The notes beneath the pieces are model-generated. The model saw nothing but the letters and a program-made list of their open reading frames with translations. It searched no databases and was not told where the DNA came from. This document shows positions 1 through 9,839 of a DNA stretch of 64,000 nt, piece by piece; the stretch's first letter is position 1; each line of letters starts with the position of its first letter. Where the stretch lies: the NCBI RefSeq assembly GCF_011455695.1, contig NZ_CP015030.1, forward strand, positions 248,001-312,000. Reading direction: 5' to 3'. A program made the translations under genes and the position numbers. The stretch is from Mannheimia granulomatis (GTDB lineage: Bacteria > Pseudomonadota > Gammaproteobacteria > Enterobacterales > Pasteurellaceae).

Positions 1-317
1 AAGCCAAACGCCACATTTTCAAAAATAGTCATATGTGGGAACAAAGCATAGCTTTGGAATACGGTATTAACAGGACGTTGTTCCGCAGGAATATCAGAAA
101 CATCTTGACCATCAAGAATAATTGAGCCATCTGTTAAATCTTCAAAACCTGCAATTAAACGTAATGCGGTAGTTTTACCACAACCTGAAGGGCCTAAAAT
201 TGTTAAAAATTCACCATCATTAATGGTTAAATTTAAATTTTTAAGAATCGTTTTACTACCGTAGCTTTTTGTTACATTTTTAAGCTCAATGATAGCTTTT
301 TGTTCTAATTTTTCCAT
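1..317 (-). CDS. potA: Spermidine/putrescine import ATP-binding protein PotA (3' part outside window)
   Basis: This is the N-terminal part (about 105 residues) of an ABC transporter ATPase; the rest lies beyond position 1. The visible protein has a Walker A motif ([13 protein letters not shown]) and the Q-loop stretch [19 protein letters not shown], which closely matches PotA of enteric bacteria. By family knowledge PotA is the cytoplasmic ATPase that energises polyamine uptake through PotB and PotC with the binding protein PotD; those genes would lie to the left. The start is the ATG at 315-317. Related FbpC/AfuC-type iron ATPases share the fold, but the Q-loop wording favours PotA. Confidence 0.8.
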   Translation of the reverse strand, partial: MEKLEQKAIIELKNVTKSYGSKTILKNLNLTINDGEFLTILGPSGCGKTTALRLIAGFEDLTDGSIILDGQDVSDIPAEQRPVNTVFQSYALFPHMTIFENVAFG

Positions 318-461
318 CTACTGCTGTTTTCCCTTAAATCAAAAAGAAAAGGACTAATCAAATCAGGCGTTTTGCCCCCAAAAAATCAATTGATAATAAT
401 ATAGCTAAAGGGGCAAGATTGAAAGGAAAAATTTACTTTTTAAGGATTTTTCTTACCTTTT

Positions 462-519
462 ACAAGCGGTTATTTTTCCCAAGATTTTGCAAATTTTTGA
501 AGAAATTAGACCGCTTGTC
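462..519. repeat. Inverted pair of uptake signal sequences between potA and rep
   Basis: An ACAAGCGGT core near 462 faces an ACCGCTTGT core near 511, with the AT-rich flanks typical of Apl-type uptake signals. The two are about 40 bases apart. The pair sits in the 248-base gap between the divergent potA and rep genes, where no other gene is visible. Because both flanking genes point outward, it is unlikely to be a terminator for either; an uptake role is more plausible. Confidence 0.6.
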
Positions 520-565
520 AGCTTTTCGCTAAAATAGGGCATCAAAATAAAATATCTATTATCCA

Positions 566-2584
566 ATGAAACTAAATTCTCAACAACAACAAGCGGTGGA
601 ATATACTCAAGGGGCTTGTTTGGTGCTGGCGGGAGCTGGCTCGGGCAAGACTCGTGTGATTATTAATAAAATCGCTCACTTAATTGCAAATTGCGGCTAT
701 TCGCCGAAGCAGATTGCTGCGGTAACCTTTACCAATAAAGCCGCTCGCGAAATGCGTGAGCGGGTGGCTCACTCTATCGGTAAAGAGCAGAGCAAAGGGC
801 TGACGATTTCTACTTTTCACACCCTAGGTTTTGAGATTTTAAAGCGTGAATATAAATTGCTTGGTTTTAAATCGGGGATGACCTTATTTGACGAATACGA
901 CCAAATCGCCTTGCTCAAACATCTATTGCCGGAAAATGTGACAGAAGATAAAGATCTGCTTAAAACCCTGATTTCTACTATTTCAAATTGGAAGAATGGT
1001 TTACTTTCGCCCGAAATGGTGGTTTCTCGTGTATGTAATGAACGTGAGCGGGTGTTCTCACATTTCTACCAGCTATATCAAAATCAGCTAAAAGCCTATA
1101 ATGCGTTAGATTTTGATGATCTCATTATGCTTCCCGTGCTCCTTTTCCTCCAATTTCCTGAAGCAAAAGCTCGCTGGCAGCAAAAAATTCGCTATTTGTT
1201 GGTAGATGAATATCAAGACACCAACACCAGCCAATATGAGTTGATTAAACTGATTGTTGGCGATGAGCCAAACTTTACGGTGGTGGGTGATGATGACCAA
1301 TCCATTTACTCTTGGCGTGGGGCGAAACCTGAGAATATGCAACGCTTACAAGAGGATTTCAACTTAAAAGTTATCAAGCTGGAACAGAATTATCGCTCGA
1401 GCCAGCGGATTTTACATTGTGCCAATATTTTAATTGATAACAACGCCCACTTATTCAGCAAACGCCTTTTTTCAGAGCTGGGCGAGGGCGAAAAGCTAAA
1501 TGTGATTGAGGCAAAAAATGAAGAACATGAAGCCGAGCGAATTGTTGGCGAGCTGATTGCTCATCGTTTTTCTAAAAAGACCAAATATAAAGATTATGCA
1601 ATTTTGTATCGAGGCAACCACCAATCCCGTTTGCTTGAAAAATTACTGATGCAAAACCGTATTCCCTATAAAATTTCCGGCGGCACCTCGTTTTTTTCCC
1701 GAGCGGAAATCAAAGATATGATGGCGTATTTACGGTTGGTAGTAAATCAAGATGATGATGCCGCTTTTTTACGCATTGTGAATACACCAAAACGGGAAAT
1801 AGGGGCGGTAACGCTTGAAAAACTAGGGATGCTCGCCAATGAAAAGCAGGTTAGCTTGTTTGAAGCGATTTTTGATTTTGAGCTGATTCAGCGCCTAACA
1901 CCAAAACCTTACCAAGCCTTGCAGGACTTCGCCCGCTGGATTGTGGAAATTGCTGATCAAGCAGAACGTTCCGACCCGATAGACGCAGTGAAAGATTTAT
2001 TGGCAAAAATTCAATACGAAGCCTATTTGTATGAAACTGCGGCTACCCCGAAAATGGCGGAAATGCAAAGCCGTAATGTCCAAACCCTGTTTGAATGGGT
2101 GCAAGGTATGCTTGAGGGGGACGAAATTGAAGAGCCAATGAATTTGGTGCAAGTAGTGAATCGCTTGACTTTACGAGATATGCTCGAACGAGGTGAGGAC
2201 GATGATGAGGCTGACCAAGTGCAACTAATGACCCTGCATGCCTCAAAAGGCTTGGAATTCCCTCATGTATTTTTAATTGGAATGGAAGAAGGTATTTTGC
2301 CGCACCAAACCAGCCTTGATGAAGATAATGTAGATGAAGAACGCCGTTTGGCTTATGTTGGTATTACCCGAGCACAGCAAACTTTGACTTTTTCTTTATG
2401 CAAAGAACGTCGCCAATACGGTGAAATCATCAAGCCTGAACCAAGTCGCTTTTTGCTTGAGCTACCGCAAGATGATTTGGTATGGGAAAGTGAAAAACCT
2501 AAATTGACCGAGCAACAGCTTGTGGAAAAAACCTCTGCCAATATCGCTAACCTAATGGCAATGTTAAAGGCGAATAAAAAATAA
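566..2584 (+). CDS. rep: ATP-dependent DNA helicase Rep (UvrD/Rep family, SF1)
   Basis: Rep is a 3'-5' superfamily 1A helicase that clears proteins ahead of replication forks and helps restart them. The 672-residue length matches the 673 residues of E. coli Rep. The N-terminus ([20 protein letters not shown]) matches the Rep Q motif and is followed by Walker A GAGSGKT. Also visible are [10 protein letters not shown] (motif II), [13 protein letters not shown] (motif III), EQNYRSS (motif IV), [16 protein letters not shown] (motif V) and [12 protein letters not shown] (motif VI). The Rep-type N-terminus and length favour Rep over UvrD or PcrA. It appears to be a single-gene unit ending in a strong uptake-signal hairpin shared with aspA. 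Confidence 0.93.
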   Translation: MKLNSQQQQAVEYTQGACLVLAGAGSGKTRVIINKIAHLIANCGYSPKQIAAVTFTNKAAREMRERVAHSIGKEQSKGLTISTFHTLGFEILKREYKLLGFKSGMTLFDEYDQIALLKHLLPENVTEDKDLLKTLISTISNWKNGLLSPEMVVSRVCNERERVFSHFYQLYQNQLKAYNALDFDDLIMLPVLLFLQFPEAKARWQQKIRYLLVDEYQDTNTSQYELIKLIVGDEPNFTVVGDDDQSIYSWRGAKPENMQRLQEDFNLKVIKLEQNYRSSQRILHCANILIDNNAHLFSKRLFSELGEGEKLNVIEAKNEEHEAERIVGELIAHRFSKKTKYKDYAILYRGNHQSRLLEKLLMQNRIPYKISGGTSFFSRAEIKDMMAYLRLVVNQDDDAAFLRIVNTPKREIGAVTLEKLGMLANEKQVSLFEAIFDFELIQRLTPKPYQALQDFARWIVEIADQAERSDPIDAVKDLLAKIQYEAYLYETAATPKMAEMQSRNVQTLFEWVQGMLEGDEIEEPMNLVQVVNRLTLRDMLERGEDDDEADQVQLMTLHASKGLEFPHVFLIGMEEGILPHQTSLDEDNVDEERRLAYVGITRAQQTLTFSLCKERRQYGEIIKPEPSRFLLELPQDDLVWESEKPKLTEQQLVEKTSANIANLMAMLKANKK

Positions 2585-2587
2585 AGA

Positions 2588-2631
2588 CAAGCGGTTAAAT
2601 TTGTAAAATATTTGGCAAATTTAACCGCTTG
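2588..2631. terminator. Bidirectional terminator made from an inverted uptake-signal pair (rep / aspA)
   Basis: The arms 2588-2603 and 2616-2631 are perfectly complementary over 16 bp (CAAGCGGTTAAATTTG and its complement), with a 12-base loop. Each arm is a uptake signal. The hairpin lies between the convergent rep and aspA genes, three bases after the rep stop. Using paired uptake signals as transcription terminators is well known in Pasteurellaceae. Confidence 0.8.
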
Positions 2632-2645
2632 ATTATTAATTAAGA

Positions 2646-4073
2646 TTACTCATCTTCGGTAAAGCGTTTAGCTTTGTAAGTCGGGTTCATTAAGTTTTCG
2701 AGAGAGAGAATATCATCTAACTGCTCTTCGGTGAGTAGACCTCGCTCTAAAACCACTTCTCGCACGCCTTTACCTGTAGTTGCACAAATTTTGCCGACAA
2801 TATCACCATTATGATGACCGATAAACGGATTGAGGTAAGTCACAATACCAATTGAATTAAAGACATAATTTTGGCAAATTTCGCGGTTAGCGGTAATGCC
2901 GTCAATACATTTATCACGTAAATTAATACAGGCGTTAGCAAGTAGTTCGATAGATTCAAACATCGCTTGCCCGATAACAGGCTCCATAACATTTAATTGT
3001 AATTGACCGGCTTCGGCTGCAAAGGTGACGGTGGTGTCGTTACCAATCACTTTAAAACAAACTTGGTTGACCACTTCCGGCACAACAGGGTTGACTTTTG
3101 CTGGCATAATAGAGGAACCGGCTTGAAGTTCAGGCAGGTTGATTTCATTTAAGCCCGCACGTGGACCGGAGGAAAGTAAACGTAAGTCGTTACACGCTTT
3201 AGAGAGTTTCACTGCTGTGCGTTTTAACGCACCGTGAACCATCACATAAGCCCCGCAGTCGGAAGTTGCCTCGATTAAGTTTTCTGAAAGCGAGCAAGGA
3301 AGCCCGGTGACTTCTGCTAAATATTTGACTGCTAATGCCGAATAACCTTCAGGGGTGTTTAAGCCTGTACCGATTGCTGTTGCGCCTAAATTTACTTCAA
3401 GCAGTAATTCGGCAGTACGTTTGAGGTTTCGCACCTCTTCTTCTAATAACACCGCAAAAGCTTTGAATTCTTGACCGAGCGTCATTGGCACTGCATCTTG
3501 TAATTGGGTGCGACCCATTTTTAACACATCGGCAAATTCAGTGGCTTTATTTTCAAAGGCAGTTTGTAGATAAACAATTTTATCGACTAATTTGATAATG
3601 CTGTTGTAAACCGCGATACGGAAACCGGTTGGATAAGCATCGTTGGTAGATTGACTAGCATTAACGTGATCCATTGGATTAATGATGTCATATTTGCCTT
3701 TCGCTTCGCCTAAAAGCTCTAACGCAAGGTTAGCAATCACTTCGTTGGTATTCATATTTACCGAAGTACCAGCCCCGCCTTGATAAACATCCGATGGGAA
3801 CTGATCTAGGCAGCGTCCTTTAACTAATACTTCATCACAGGCTTGTACAATCGCTTTTGCGACTTTCTTTGGAATTGCACCCAATTCGCCGTTGGCTAAT
3901 GCTGTGGCTTTTTTCACCATTACCATGCCACGAACAAACTCAGGTACATCTGAAATGGTGATATTAGAGATATTAAAGTTCTCAATAGCTCTTAATGTGT
4001 GAATTCCCCAGTAGGCATTATGAGGGACTTCTCTTTCACCTAATAAATCGTGTTCAATACGCATATCTGACAT
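2646..4073 (-). CDS. aspA: Aspartate ammonia-lyase (aspartase)
   Basis: AspA converts L-aspartate to fumarate and ammonia, feeding anaerobic fumarate respiration. The 475-residue protein carries the fumarase/aspartase signature [20 protein letters not shown] near residue 320 and the substrate-binding segments [12 protein letters not shown] and [17 protein letters not shown]. The length matches E. coli AspA (478). The start is supported by an AAGGAG ribosome site seven bases upstream on the minus strand. An FNR-like half-conserved palindrome lies about 70 bases upstream. It is transcribed alone, convergent with rep. Confidence 0.95.
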   Translation of the reverse strand: MSDMRIEHDLLGEREVPHNAYWGIHTLRAIENFNISNITISDVPEFVRGMVMVKKATALANGELGAIPKKVAKAIVQACDEVLVKGRCLDQFPSDVYQGGAGTSVNMNTNEVIANLALELLGEAKGKYDIINPMDHVNASQSTNDAYPTGFRIAVYNSIIKLVDKIVYLQTAFENKATEFADVLKMGRTQLQDAVPMTLGQEFKAFAVLLEEEVRNLKRTAELLLEVNLGATAIGTGLNTPEGYSALAVKYLAEVTGLPCSLSENLIEATSDCGAYVMVHGALKRTAVKLSKACNDLRLLSSGPRAGLNEINLPELQAGSSIMPAKVNPVVPEVVNQVCFKVIGNDTTVTFAAEAGQLQLNVMEPVIGQAMFESIELLANACINLRDKCIDGITANREICQNYVFNSIGIVTYLNPFIGHHNGDIVGKICATTGKGVREVVLERGLLTEEQLDDILSLENLMNPTYKAKRFTEDE

Positions 4074-4139
4074 ATTTATCTCCTTAGATATAATAAAATA
4101 AGTTTTGTTAGATAATAGCGATTTTAATAGATAAATAAT

Positions 4140-4153
4140 GCGATCTAAATCAA
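4140..4153 (-). promoter_or_regulatory. Possible FNR site upstream of aspA
   Basis: On the minus strand the sequence TTGATTTAGATCGC matches the FNR consensus TTGAT-N4-ATCAA at 8 of 10 positions. Anaerobic activation of aspA by FNR is established in enteric bacteria, which makes the site plausible, but I have only sequence similarity. Confidence 0.35.
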
Positions 4154-4223
4154 ATTTCTTGCGAGAGAACTAGGATATAAATTGTGCTTTTAGATTAAAA
4201 AAACTAATGATGAATTTATGTCA

Positions 4224-4499
4224 TTACAAGGCCAAATAAAAATAAGGCAAACCAATTAGCCAAGCAAAAGTAGAAAAGATGATTGCAACATGAAAATACC
4301 AATGCTGCGTTTTATGATGAAAGTATTTCATACCCAAATAAGTTCCAATAGCACCACCTAATAAGCAAAAAGAGAGTAGGGTAACTTCCGGCACTCGCCA
4401 TGCTTTTTTAATGGCTTTTTGTTTATCGCTATACATTAAATAAAGCGCTGCTAAGTTCATTAGTATAAAATAGAAAAGCCAAAATAGCTGCATTTGCAT
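4224..4499 (-). CDS. DUF1294-family small membrane protein
   Basis: This is a 91-residue integral membrane protein with about three hydrophobic segments (residues 4-22, 41-58 and 70-90). It shows the DUF1294 pattern: a YxxDK motif after the first helix (MYSDKQKAIKKAWRVPE), then LLGGAIGTYLGMKYFHHKT. In other bacteria DUF1294 may be fused to a cold-shock domain; here the domain stands alone. Its biochemical role is unknown. It lies between aspA and purM on the same strand, with the purM terminator just before its start, so it is probably transcribed separately. Confidence 0.7.
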   Translation of the reverse strand: MQMQLFWLFYFILMNLAALYLMYSDKQKAIKKAWRVPEVTLLSFCLLGGAIGTYLGMKYFHHKTQHWYFHVAIIFSTFAWLIGLPYFYLAL

Positions 4500-4515
4500 T
4501 CCTTATTAAAAATTT

Positions 4516-4547
4516 AACCGCTTGTAGGCAATGTTCTACAAGCGGTT
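4516..4547 (-). terminator. purM terminator formed by an inverted uptake-signal pair
   Basis: The perfect 12-bp stem AACCGCTTGTAG / CTACAAGCGGTT has an 8-base loop. On the minus strand it is followed by AAATTTTTAA, giving a Rho-independent terminator for purM. Confidence 0.75.
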
Positions 4548-4570
4548 GATTTTAGCATTTATTTTGCAAA

Positions 4571-5608
4571 TTAGTTGATTTCAACTTGCTCTGTGCCATT
4601 GCCGAGATCTTCAATTTTACCGATGACCCAAGCATTTTCTCCACTCTGTTTTAAGGAGAATAATGCTTTTTCAACATCAGCAGCCGGTAGTACAATTACC
4701 ATACCAACACCGCAGTTGAATGTGCGGTACATTTCGTAACGGCTAATGTTTCCTTTTTCTTGGAGCCATTTAAATACGGAAGGCCATTGCCAGCTTGATT
4801 CATCAATCACCGCTTTCGCTGATTCAGGTAATACGCGAGGAATATTTTCCCAGAAACCGCCGCCGGTTAAGTGAGCGATAGCGTGAACATCCACTTCTTC
4901 CACTAATTTTAAAATGGATTTCACATAAATTTTGGTTGGAGCAAGTAGATGCTCGCTTAATAATTTACCTTCAAGCACATCTTTAGCCGGGTTTGCACCG
5001 CTCACTTCAATTACTTTACGGATTAATGAGTAACCGTTTGAGTGCGGGCCGCTTGAACCTAATGCGATTAACACATCGCCGGTTTTAACTGCAGAGCCGT
5101 CAATAATTTTTGATTTTTCCACCACGCCCACGCAGAAACCCGCTAAGTCATAGTCGCCTTCGTGGTACATGCCTGGCATCTCCGCGGTTTCCCCTCCGAC
5201 CAATGCACAGCCGGAAATTTCACAGCCGTCTGCAATACCTTTTACTACAGAAGCAGCGACATCCACATCAAGCTTCCCTGTTGCGTAGTAATCTAAGAAA
5301 AAAAGAGGTTCTGCACCTTGAACAACTAAGTCATTTACACACATCGCCACCAAATCTTGGCCTATCGTATCATGTTGATTGAGATCGATCGCTAAACGTA
5401 ATTTTGTGCCTACACCATCAGTGCCCGACACTAAAATAGGTTCTTTATATTTGGTAGGTAAGGCACATAAAGCTCCAAAACCACCCAAACCACCTAACAC
5501 CTCTGGACGGCGTGTGCGTTTTACATCACCTTTGATACGTTCTACCAATTCATTACCAGCATGAATATCAACGCCTGCATCTTTGTAACTAAGTTGTGTT
5601 CTGCTCAT
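4571..5608 (-). CDS. purM: Phosphoribosylformylglycinamidine cyclo-ligase (AIR synthetase)
   Basis: PurM catalyses step five of purine biosynthesis, closing FGAM to aminoimidazole ribonucleotide with ATP. The 345-residue length equals that of E. coli PurM. The N-terminus ([20 protein letters not shown]) is characteristic, and the ATP/substrate loops [14 protein letters not shown] and [14 protein letters not shown] are intact. A GAGG ribosome site precedes the ATG. Upstream lies a near-perfect PurR operator over the promoter. The usual partner purN does not follow; the next gene downstream is the DUF1294 gene behind a terminator. Confidence 0.95.
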   Translation of the reverse strand: MSRTQLSYKDAGVDIHAGNELVERIKGDVKRTRRPEVLGGLGGFGALCALPTKYKEPILVSGTDGVGTKLRLAIDLNQHDTIGQDLVAMCVNDLVVQGAEPLFFLDYYATGKLDVDVAASVVKGIADGCEISGCALVGGETAEMPGMYHEGDYDLAGFCVGVVEKSKIIDGSAVKTGDVLIALGSSGPHSNGYSLIRKVIEVSGANPAKDVLEGKLLSEHLLAPTKIYVKSILKLVEEVDVHAIAHLTGGGFWENIPRVLPESAKAVIDESSWQWPSVFKWLQEKGNISRYEMYRTFNCGVGMVIVLPAADVEKALFSLKQSGENAWVIGKIEDLGNGTEQVEIN

Positions 5609-5643
5609 TTTAACCTCGATAGCAATTTGAAGAAAACGATGGC

Positions 5644-5673
5644 ATTATAACAGCAAAGCAAACGTTTGCGTAA
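5644..5673 (-). promoter_or_regulatory. purM promoter with overlapping PurR operator
   Basis: The 16-bp palindrome AAGCAAACGTTTGCGT at 5656-5671 matches the PurR consensus ACGCAAACGTTTGCGT at 15 of 16 positions. On the minus strand a perfect TATAAT -10 box lies at 5644-5649 and a TTACGC -35-like box at 5668-5673. The operator therefore covers the -35 box and the spacer, a layout expected for repression by purine-bound PurR. Confidence 0.8.
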
Positions 5674-5764
5674 GATGAATTTAAAAAAGAGATAAAATAA
5701 AAAAACGCTGTTTTAGCTTAATTTACTAAAACAGCGCGTTCAACTTAATTTAATCAACTTTAGC

Positions 5765-6637
5765 TTAGGCTATTTTTTTAGCTAACATAGTCGCAAAGCG
5801 TAGCTGGATACGGTTACCTTGCTCATCGGTTTTATGTAAATGCCCTAAATCTTCATTATATTTAACCAACTCCCAATCTTTGTAATAATTGGCTAATTCT
5901 CCTTCGGCAAAGGTGAAGGAGAACGGCAGAGAGCATGGATAGTCTTGAGTATCCATTGCACAAACAATTAAGTTATAGCCTCCTACTTTAGTATTTTTTT
6001 GCATATTATCAATAATAGCGGGAATGCGATCTCGGTTTAAGAACATCATCACAACGGTGGAAACAATCAGATCATATTCGCCATTTTGATTGCCGATAGT
6101 TGCTTCGTTAATATCATAAATGCTTGCAGTAATATTTTTAGACTCTTCTTTCTCAATCATATAGTTAAGAAAATCAATACTTTCCGGGTTTTGATCAAGT
6201 GCAGTAACATCAAATCCTAACAGATTCAAATAAAGAGCATTACGGCCACGCCCGCAACCTAAATCTAACACCTTGCCGCTTTTAACATAATTTACCGCAT
6301 TTAATACTTCAGAGTGTGTGGTGGTGAGATTATATTTTTTAGCAAAATAATCTTCGGGTTTGCAGTAAAAAGCCAGTTGGCATTCTAAATCATCAGATAG
6401 TGCTTCAACCTTGTGCCACAATTGAGGCTCAACCATTGGACGTTGGTGGTTGGCATCAAAAATTTCTGCTTTAATCACTTCGCCTTCTTCGGTAAGTTCG
6501 TAATATTTCAGAGAGCCTTTTAAAATAGTCAGTTTTGCCCAAGTACCAACTTTGGTATTGTGCTTTTCTTGGAACATTTGTGGTAGAGTGGCTTTTGTCC
6601 ATACCGGCATTTGTTTATAGCAAATTAAGTTTTCCAT
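5765..6637 (-). CDS. tehB: Tellurite resistance methyltransferase TehB (with N-terminal DUF1971 domain)
   Basis: TehB is an S-adenosylmethionine-dependent methyltransferase linked to tellurite detoxification and, in H. influenzae, oxidant resistance. The 290-residue protein has the long Pasteurellaceae form: an N-terminal cupin-like DUF1971 domain (about residues 1-90) and a class I methyltransferase domain with motif I VLDLGCGRGRNALYL. The start at 6637 is chosen because GAGGAAA lies just upstream; an ATG eight codons earlier lacks a good ribosome site. It is followed by no tehA. The next gene upstream on this strand ends 125 bases away, so it is probably a single unit. Confidence 0.85.
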   Translation of the reverse strand: MENLICYKQMPVWTKATLPQMFQEKHNTKVGTWAKLTILKGSLKYYELTEEGEVIKAEIFDANHQRPMVEPQLWHKVEALSDDLECQLAFYCKPEDYFAKKYNLTTTHSEVLNAVNYVKSGKVLDLGCGRGRNALYLNLLGFDVTALDQNPESIDFLNYMIEKEESKNITASIYDINEATIGNQNGEYDLIVSTVVMMFLNRDRIPAIIDNMQKNTKVGGYNLIVCAMDTQDYPCSLPFSFTFAEGELANYYKDWELVKYNEDLGHLHKTDEQGNRIQLRFATMLAKKIA

Positions 6638-6762
6638 AGAGTTTTCCTCGTGAGTAAACATAGAACGCTAAAAATTTTAGCACTGTTTAACGAGCAGAAA
6701 AGATAAATCCGACTAAAAAAGTCGGATTTGATCAAATTTATGTGAAATATATTTTTTGTATG

Positions 6763-7275
6763 TTATTTAACACTTATACTTTTAAATTGACGAGCAAAAT
6801 AAACAAGGCTGTGATTCGGCTCAACATTAATATGGCTTAACTCCACTACAAAAATGGTATGAGTGCCGACAGCGTAGGTATCAACAATATTACCTTGTAA
6901 AGCAGAAATAGCGCCACGTAATACCGGTTGCTCATCCACACCTATATCCCAAATATCCCAATTAAAACGTTCTTCCATTGTACTTTCAAGGATTGCCGCA
7001 AAGTGTTTGGCAAGATCTTCTTGCTCGTGGTTTAACACATTAATACACACTTTACCGTTTTGTTTAATAATATCGTGAACATGGCTGTTTTTATTAATAC
7101 AGAATAAAGCAGTCGGAGGAGCATCTGTTACTGAACAGACTGAAGAAACGGTAAGCCCTGCTTTTCCTGCAATACCGTTTGTCGTAACAATACTCACTGC
7201 TGAGGATAGGTGTGCCATTGCTTCACGAAATTGAAGTGAAGCCTCAATTGGTTGAGATGTATCTATGTTTGACAT
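6763..7275 (-). CDS. hpaC: HpaC-like flavin reductase (FMN-binding split barrel)
   Basis: The 170-residue protein is a flavin reductase of the HpaC/RutF family, which uses NAD(P)H to supply reduced flavin to a monooxygenase. It aligns closely with E. coli HpaC: REAMAHLSSAVSIVTTNG, SVCSVTDAPPTALFCINKNS, VCINVLNHEQEDLAKHFA and the C-terminal LVYFARQFKSI. The partner monooxygenase (HpaB type) is not in the window, so the true electron acceptor is unknown. It starts 13 bases after the YciU-family gene and is probably cotranscribed. An AGGGAG ribosome site supports the start. Confidence 0.75.
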   Translation of the reverse strand: MSNIDTSQPIEASLQFREAMAHLSSAVSIVTTNGIAGKAGLTVSSVCSVTDAPPTALFCINKNSHVHDIIKQNGKVCINVLNHEQEDLAKHFAAILESTMEERFNWDIWDIGVDEQPVLRGAISALQGNIVDTYAVGTHTIFVVELSHINVEPNHSLVYFARQFKSISVK

Positions 7276-7287
7276 ATTTCTCCCTTA

Positions 7288-7599
7288 TTATTCTTTCCAA
7301 ACAACATGATATTCACGATTTTCTTCATCGTGCGAAATTAAGAAGCGGGCGAAAACATCGTCCATTTCATCTTTCTCGTTGACCAGTCCGACCCAAACTT
7401 CGGCAAAGGCTGCAGGATCGATTAATGTACCGATTTCTTGATCCCAATCTTCAGAAGTTTCGACCATTTCAACTGCGCCACGTTCTTCAAATTGTAAATT
7501 AAACAGTAAAATATCGGCAGGATCTAAATGTTCTCCTGCCATTTCTAAGAAAATATCGTAAGCGATATCAATTGCTTCATCAGGTGTTAATTTTGTCAT
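7288..7599 (-). CDS. HI1450/YciU family (UPF0263, DUF440) acidic DNA-mimic protein
   Basis: This 103-residue, strongly acidic protein belongs to the family of H. influenzae HI1450 and E. coli YciU. The shared core is [20 protein letters not shown] followed by [11 protein letters not shown] and, near the end, [22 protein letters not shown]1450 has been described structurally as a possible double-stranded DNA mimic; the target is not certain. It is upstream of, and probably cotranscribed with, the flavin reductase gene. Confidence 0.8.
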   Translation of the reverse strand: MTKLTPDEAIDIAYDIFLEMAGEHLDPADILLFNLQFEERGAVEMVETSEDWDQEIGTLIDPAAFAEVWVGLVNEKDEMDDVFARFLISHDEENREYHVVWKE

Positions 7600-7682
7600 A
7601 GGCTAATTCTAATCGGATTGTTAAGAAAATATTAGATAGATATATTTTATTGTATGCTTTTTAGTTATAAAAAACAAAGAGA

Positions 7683-8273
7683 TTATCGTTTTATTAATCG
7701 GCTTGTTACTATACCTGCGGTTTTTTCTTTTGTTATCTGCCAATTTTCAGGCAAAGTTAATGGCGGATGATTTTTTTCCGTTTCTATATAGAGTATCGCA
7801 TTTTCTGCCAACCACTGATTTTCAATCAGTAATTTTAACACTTGAGGCACTAAATTTTGATGAAAAGGTGGATCGATAAAAACGATCTCAAAGGGTTCAC
7901 CGCTGTTTTTTTGGGCCAGATATTGCAAGGTATCGACATTCATCACAGAACCGTTCTCAGATTTTAAAACTTGTAAGTTTTTTTTGAGTTGGTTTGCCGC
8001 AGTTGCAAATTTTTCTAAAAAAACGACCGCTTGAGCTTGGCGGGATAAGGCCTCGATTCCCAATGAACCACTGCCGGCGAAGCAATCTAAACAGCGAGCA
8101 TGGGCGATATCGTGCATTAACCAGTTGAATAAAGTTTCTTTAACACGATCTGTGGTAGGTCTTAGCCCTTCTGCATTGAGTACAGGGAGTTTTCTACCTC
8201 TCCAAAGACCGGCAATAATTCTAACCTCGCCCATTTGATGAGCAGATTGCGGAGAATTTCGATTTTTTTTCAT
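7683..8273 (-). CDS. rsmD: 16S rRNA (guanine-966-N2)-methyltransferase RsmD
   Basis: RsmD methylates G966 in the 30S subunit. The 196-residue protein has the typical N-terminus VRIIAGLWRGRKLPV, the RPTTDRVKETLFNWL segment, SAM motif I LDCFAGSGSLGIEALSR and the catalytic motif FIDPPF. Its length matches E. coli RsmD (198). It is divergent from ftsY, the same arrangement as in E. coli. The start at 8273 gives 13 residues before the conserved region; an internal ATG (residue 14) is an alternative. Confidence 0.9.
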   Translation of the reverse strand: MKKNRNSPQSAHQMGEVRIIAGLWRGRKLPVLNAEGLRPTTDRVKETLFNWLMHDIAHARCLDCFAGSGSLGIEALSRQAQAVVFLEKFATAANQLKKNLQVLKSENGSVMNVDTLQYLAQKNSGEPFEIVFIDPPFHQNLVPQVLKLLIENQWLAENAILYIETEKNHPPLTLPENWQITKEKTAGIVTSRLIKR

Positions 8274-8351
8274 ACTAACTAAAGGAAAATAAAGGATTAT
8301 TTGATAAACTAGTCAAGTTTAGTCTATTTTCACGAGAAATGAGAGAAAAAT

Positions 8352-9839
8352 ATGTCAGAGAAGAAAAAAGGTTTCTGGTCTTGGTTTGGTCTTGGTAAAA
8401 AAGATCCGCAACAGGAAGAGCAAAAAGTTGAACAGAGAGACGAGACTCAATTACAGCCGGTACAAGATGAACAAACTCAAATTCAAGAGCAGGAATTTGA
8501 GCCATCACTTATAGAAAAAGTAGAAGAAAAATTTGAGCATCTAGAAGAGAAATTTGACGATTTTATTGAAGAAAAAGAAGAGAAAATCGAGCAATTTGTT
8601 GAGCAAATAGAAGATAAGCTTGAGCAAAAATCAGAACAAGTTGCAGATTTTATTGAAGATAAAGTAGAAGAGGCTAAAGCATTTTTTAATGATGTAGAAG
8701 AAAAGATTGAAGAAGAAGGCGAGCAAGCGGTCGAAAATTTGCAAAATTTTGCAAATGAAGAGCTTGCTCTTCACGAGCAACAGCAATTGACTGAACAAGT
8801 AGAAGAAGCTGTTGAAGCGGAGCTTGTTGAGCAAGCATCAGAGGAAGAGATTGTTAAAAACAGTGAAGTCGAAACCATTCAAGATGAATACCAAGAAAAA
8901 CCAAGCAAAGGCGGATTTTTTAACCGCTTAATTCAAGGTTTAATTAAAACTAAGCAGAATATCGGTTCCGGTTTCCGCAATTTTTTTAGCGGCAAAAAAA
9001 TTGATGATGAGCTGTTTGAAGAATTAGAAGAACAGCTACTTGTGGCAGATCTCGGTATGCCGACCACTCAAAAAATTATCCATAATTTAACCCAACACGC
9101 TACTAAGCAACAATTAAAAGATGCAGACTTACTCTATCAACAACTTAAAATTGAGTTAGGGGAGGTGTTGAAACCGGTTGCTCAACCTTTAGTGATCGAG
9201 CCGAAAAAGCCGTATGTGATTTTAATGGTAGGCGTAAATGGCGTTGGTAAAACGACAACTATCGGTAAATTAGCCCGCAAATTCCAAAACGAAGGAAAAT
9301 CGGTGATGTTGGCTGCAGGTGATACTTTCCGAGCGGCAGCAGTTGAACAGCTACAAGTTTGGGGAGAGCGTAATAATATTCCGGTGGTGGCTCAATCAAC
9401 TGGGTCAGATTCTGCTTCGGTCATTTTTGATGCGATGCAGTCGGCTGCTGCAAAAGGCATCGATATTTTAATTGCAGATACCGCAGGCCGTCTGCAAAAT
9501 AAAAATAACTTAATGGATGAGCTGAAAAAAATTGTGCGGGTGATGAAAAAATATGATGAAACCGCACCACATGAAATTATGCTCACCCTTGATGCCGGCA
9601 CAGGGCAAAATGCGATTAGCCAAGCGAAATTATTTAATGAGGCGGTTGGTTTAACGGGCATTACTTTAACTAAATTAGACGGTACAGCAAAAGGCGGTGT
9701 GATTTTTGCAATTGCTGACCAATTCAATATTCCTATCCGTTTTATTGGGGTAGGTGAGAAAATTGAGGATTTACGTCCGTTTAATGCGGAGGAATTTATC
9801 GAAGCCTTATTTAGCCACGAGGACGAAAATAATGATTAA
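8352..9839 (+). CDS. ftsY: Signal recognition particle receptor FtsY
   Basis: FtsY is the membrane-associated receptor that docks SRP-bound ribosomes for cotranslational insertion. Residues 1-190 form a highly acidic, Glu/Lys-rich, probably helical A domain, beginning with a basic-aromatic segment (KKKGFWSWFGLGKKD) that may bind membrane. Residues 200-495 are the NG GTPase domain: helical N domain, G1 GVNGVGKTTTIGKLA, DTFRAAAVEQL, DTAGR, and TKLDGTAKGG. It is the first gene of an ftsY-ftsE-ftsX operon; its last codons overlap the ftsE start by 8 bases. Confidence 0.95.
   Translation: MSEKKKGFWSWFGLGKKDPQQEEQKVEQRDETQLQPVQDEQTQIQEQEFEPSLIEKVEEKFEHLEEKFDDFIEEKEEKIEQFVEQIEDKLEQKSEQVADFIEDKVEEAKAFFNDVEEKIEEEGEQAVENLQNFANEELALHEQQQLTEQVEEAVEAELVEQASEEEIVKNSEVETIQDEYQEKPSKGGFFNRLIQGLIKTKQNIGSGFRNFFSGKKIDDELFEELEEQLLVADLGMPTTQKIIHNLTQHATKQQLKDADLLYQQLKIELGEVLKPVAQPLVIEPKKPYVILMVGVNGVGKTTTIGKLARKFQNEGKSVMLAAGDTFRAAAVEQLQVWGERNNIPVVAQSTGSDSASVIFDAMQSAAAKGIDILIADTAGRLQNKNNLMDELKKIVRVMKKYDETAPHEIMLTLDAGTGQNAISQAKLFNEAVGLTGITLTKLDGTAKGGVIFAIADQFNIPIRFIGVGEKIEDLRPFNAEEFIEALFSHEDENND

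Noticed and set aside
8631-8834. Minus-strand open frame opposite ftsY, rich in Phe/Leu
   Set aside because: It is the complement of the Glu/Lys-rich A domain of FtsY.
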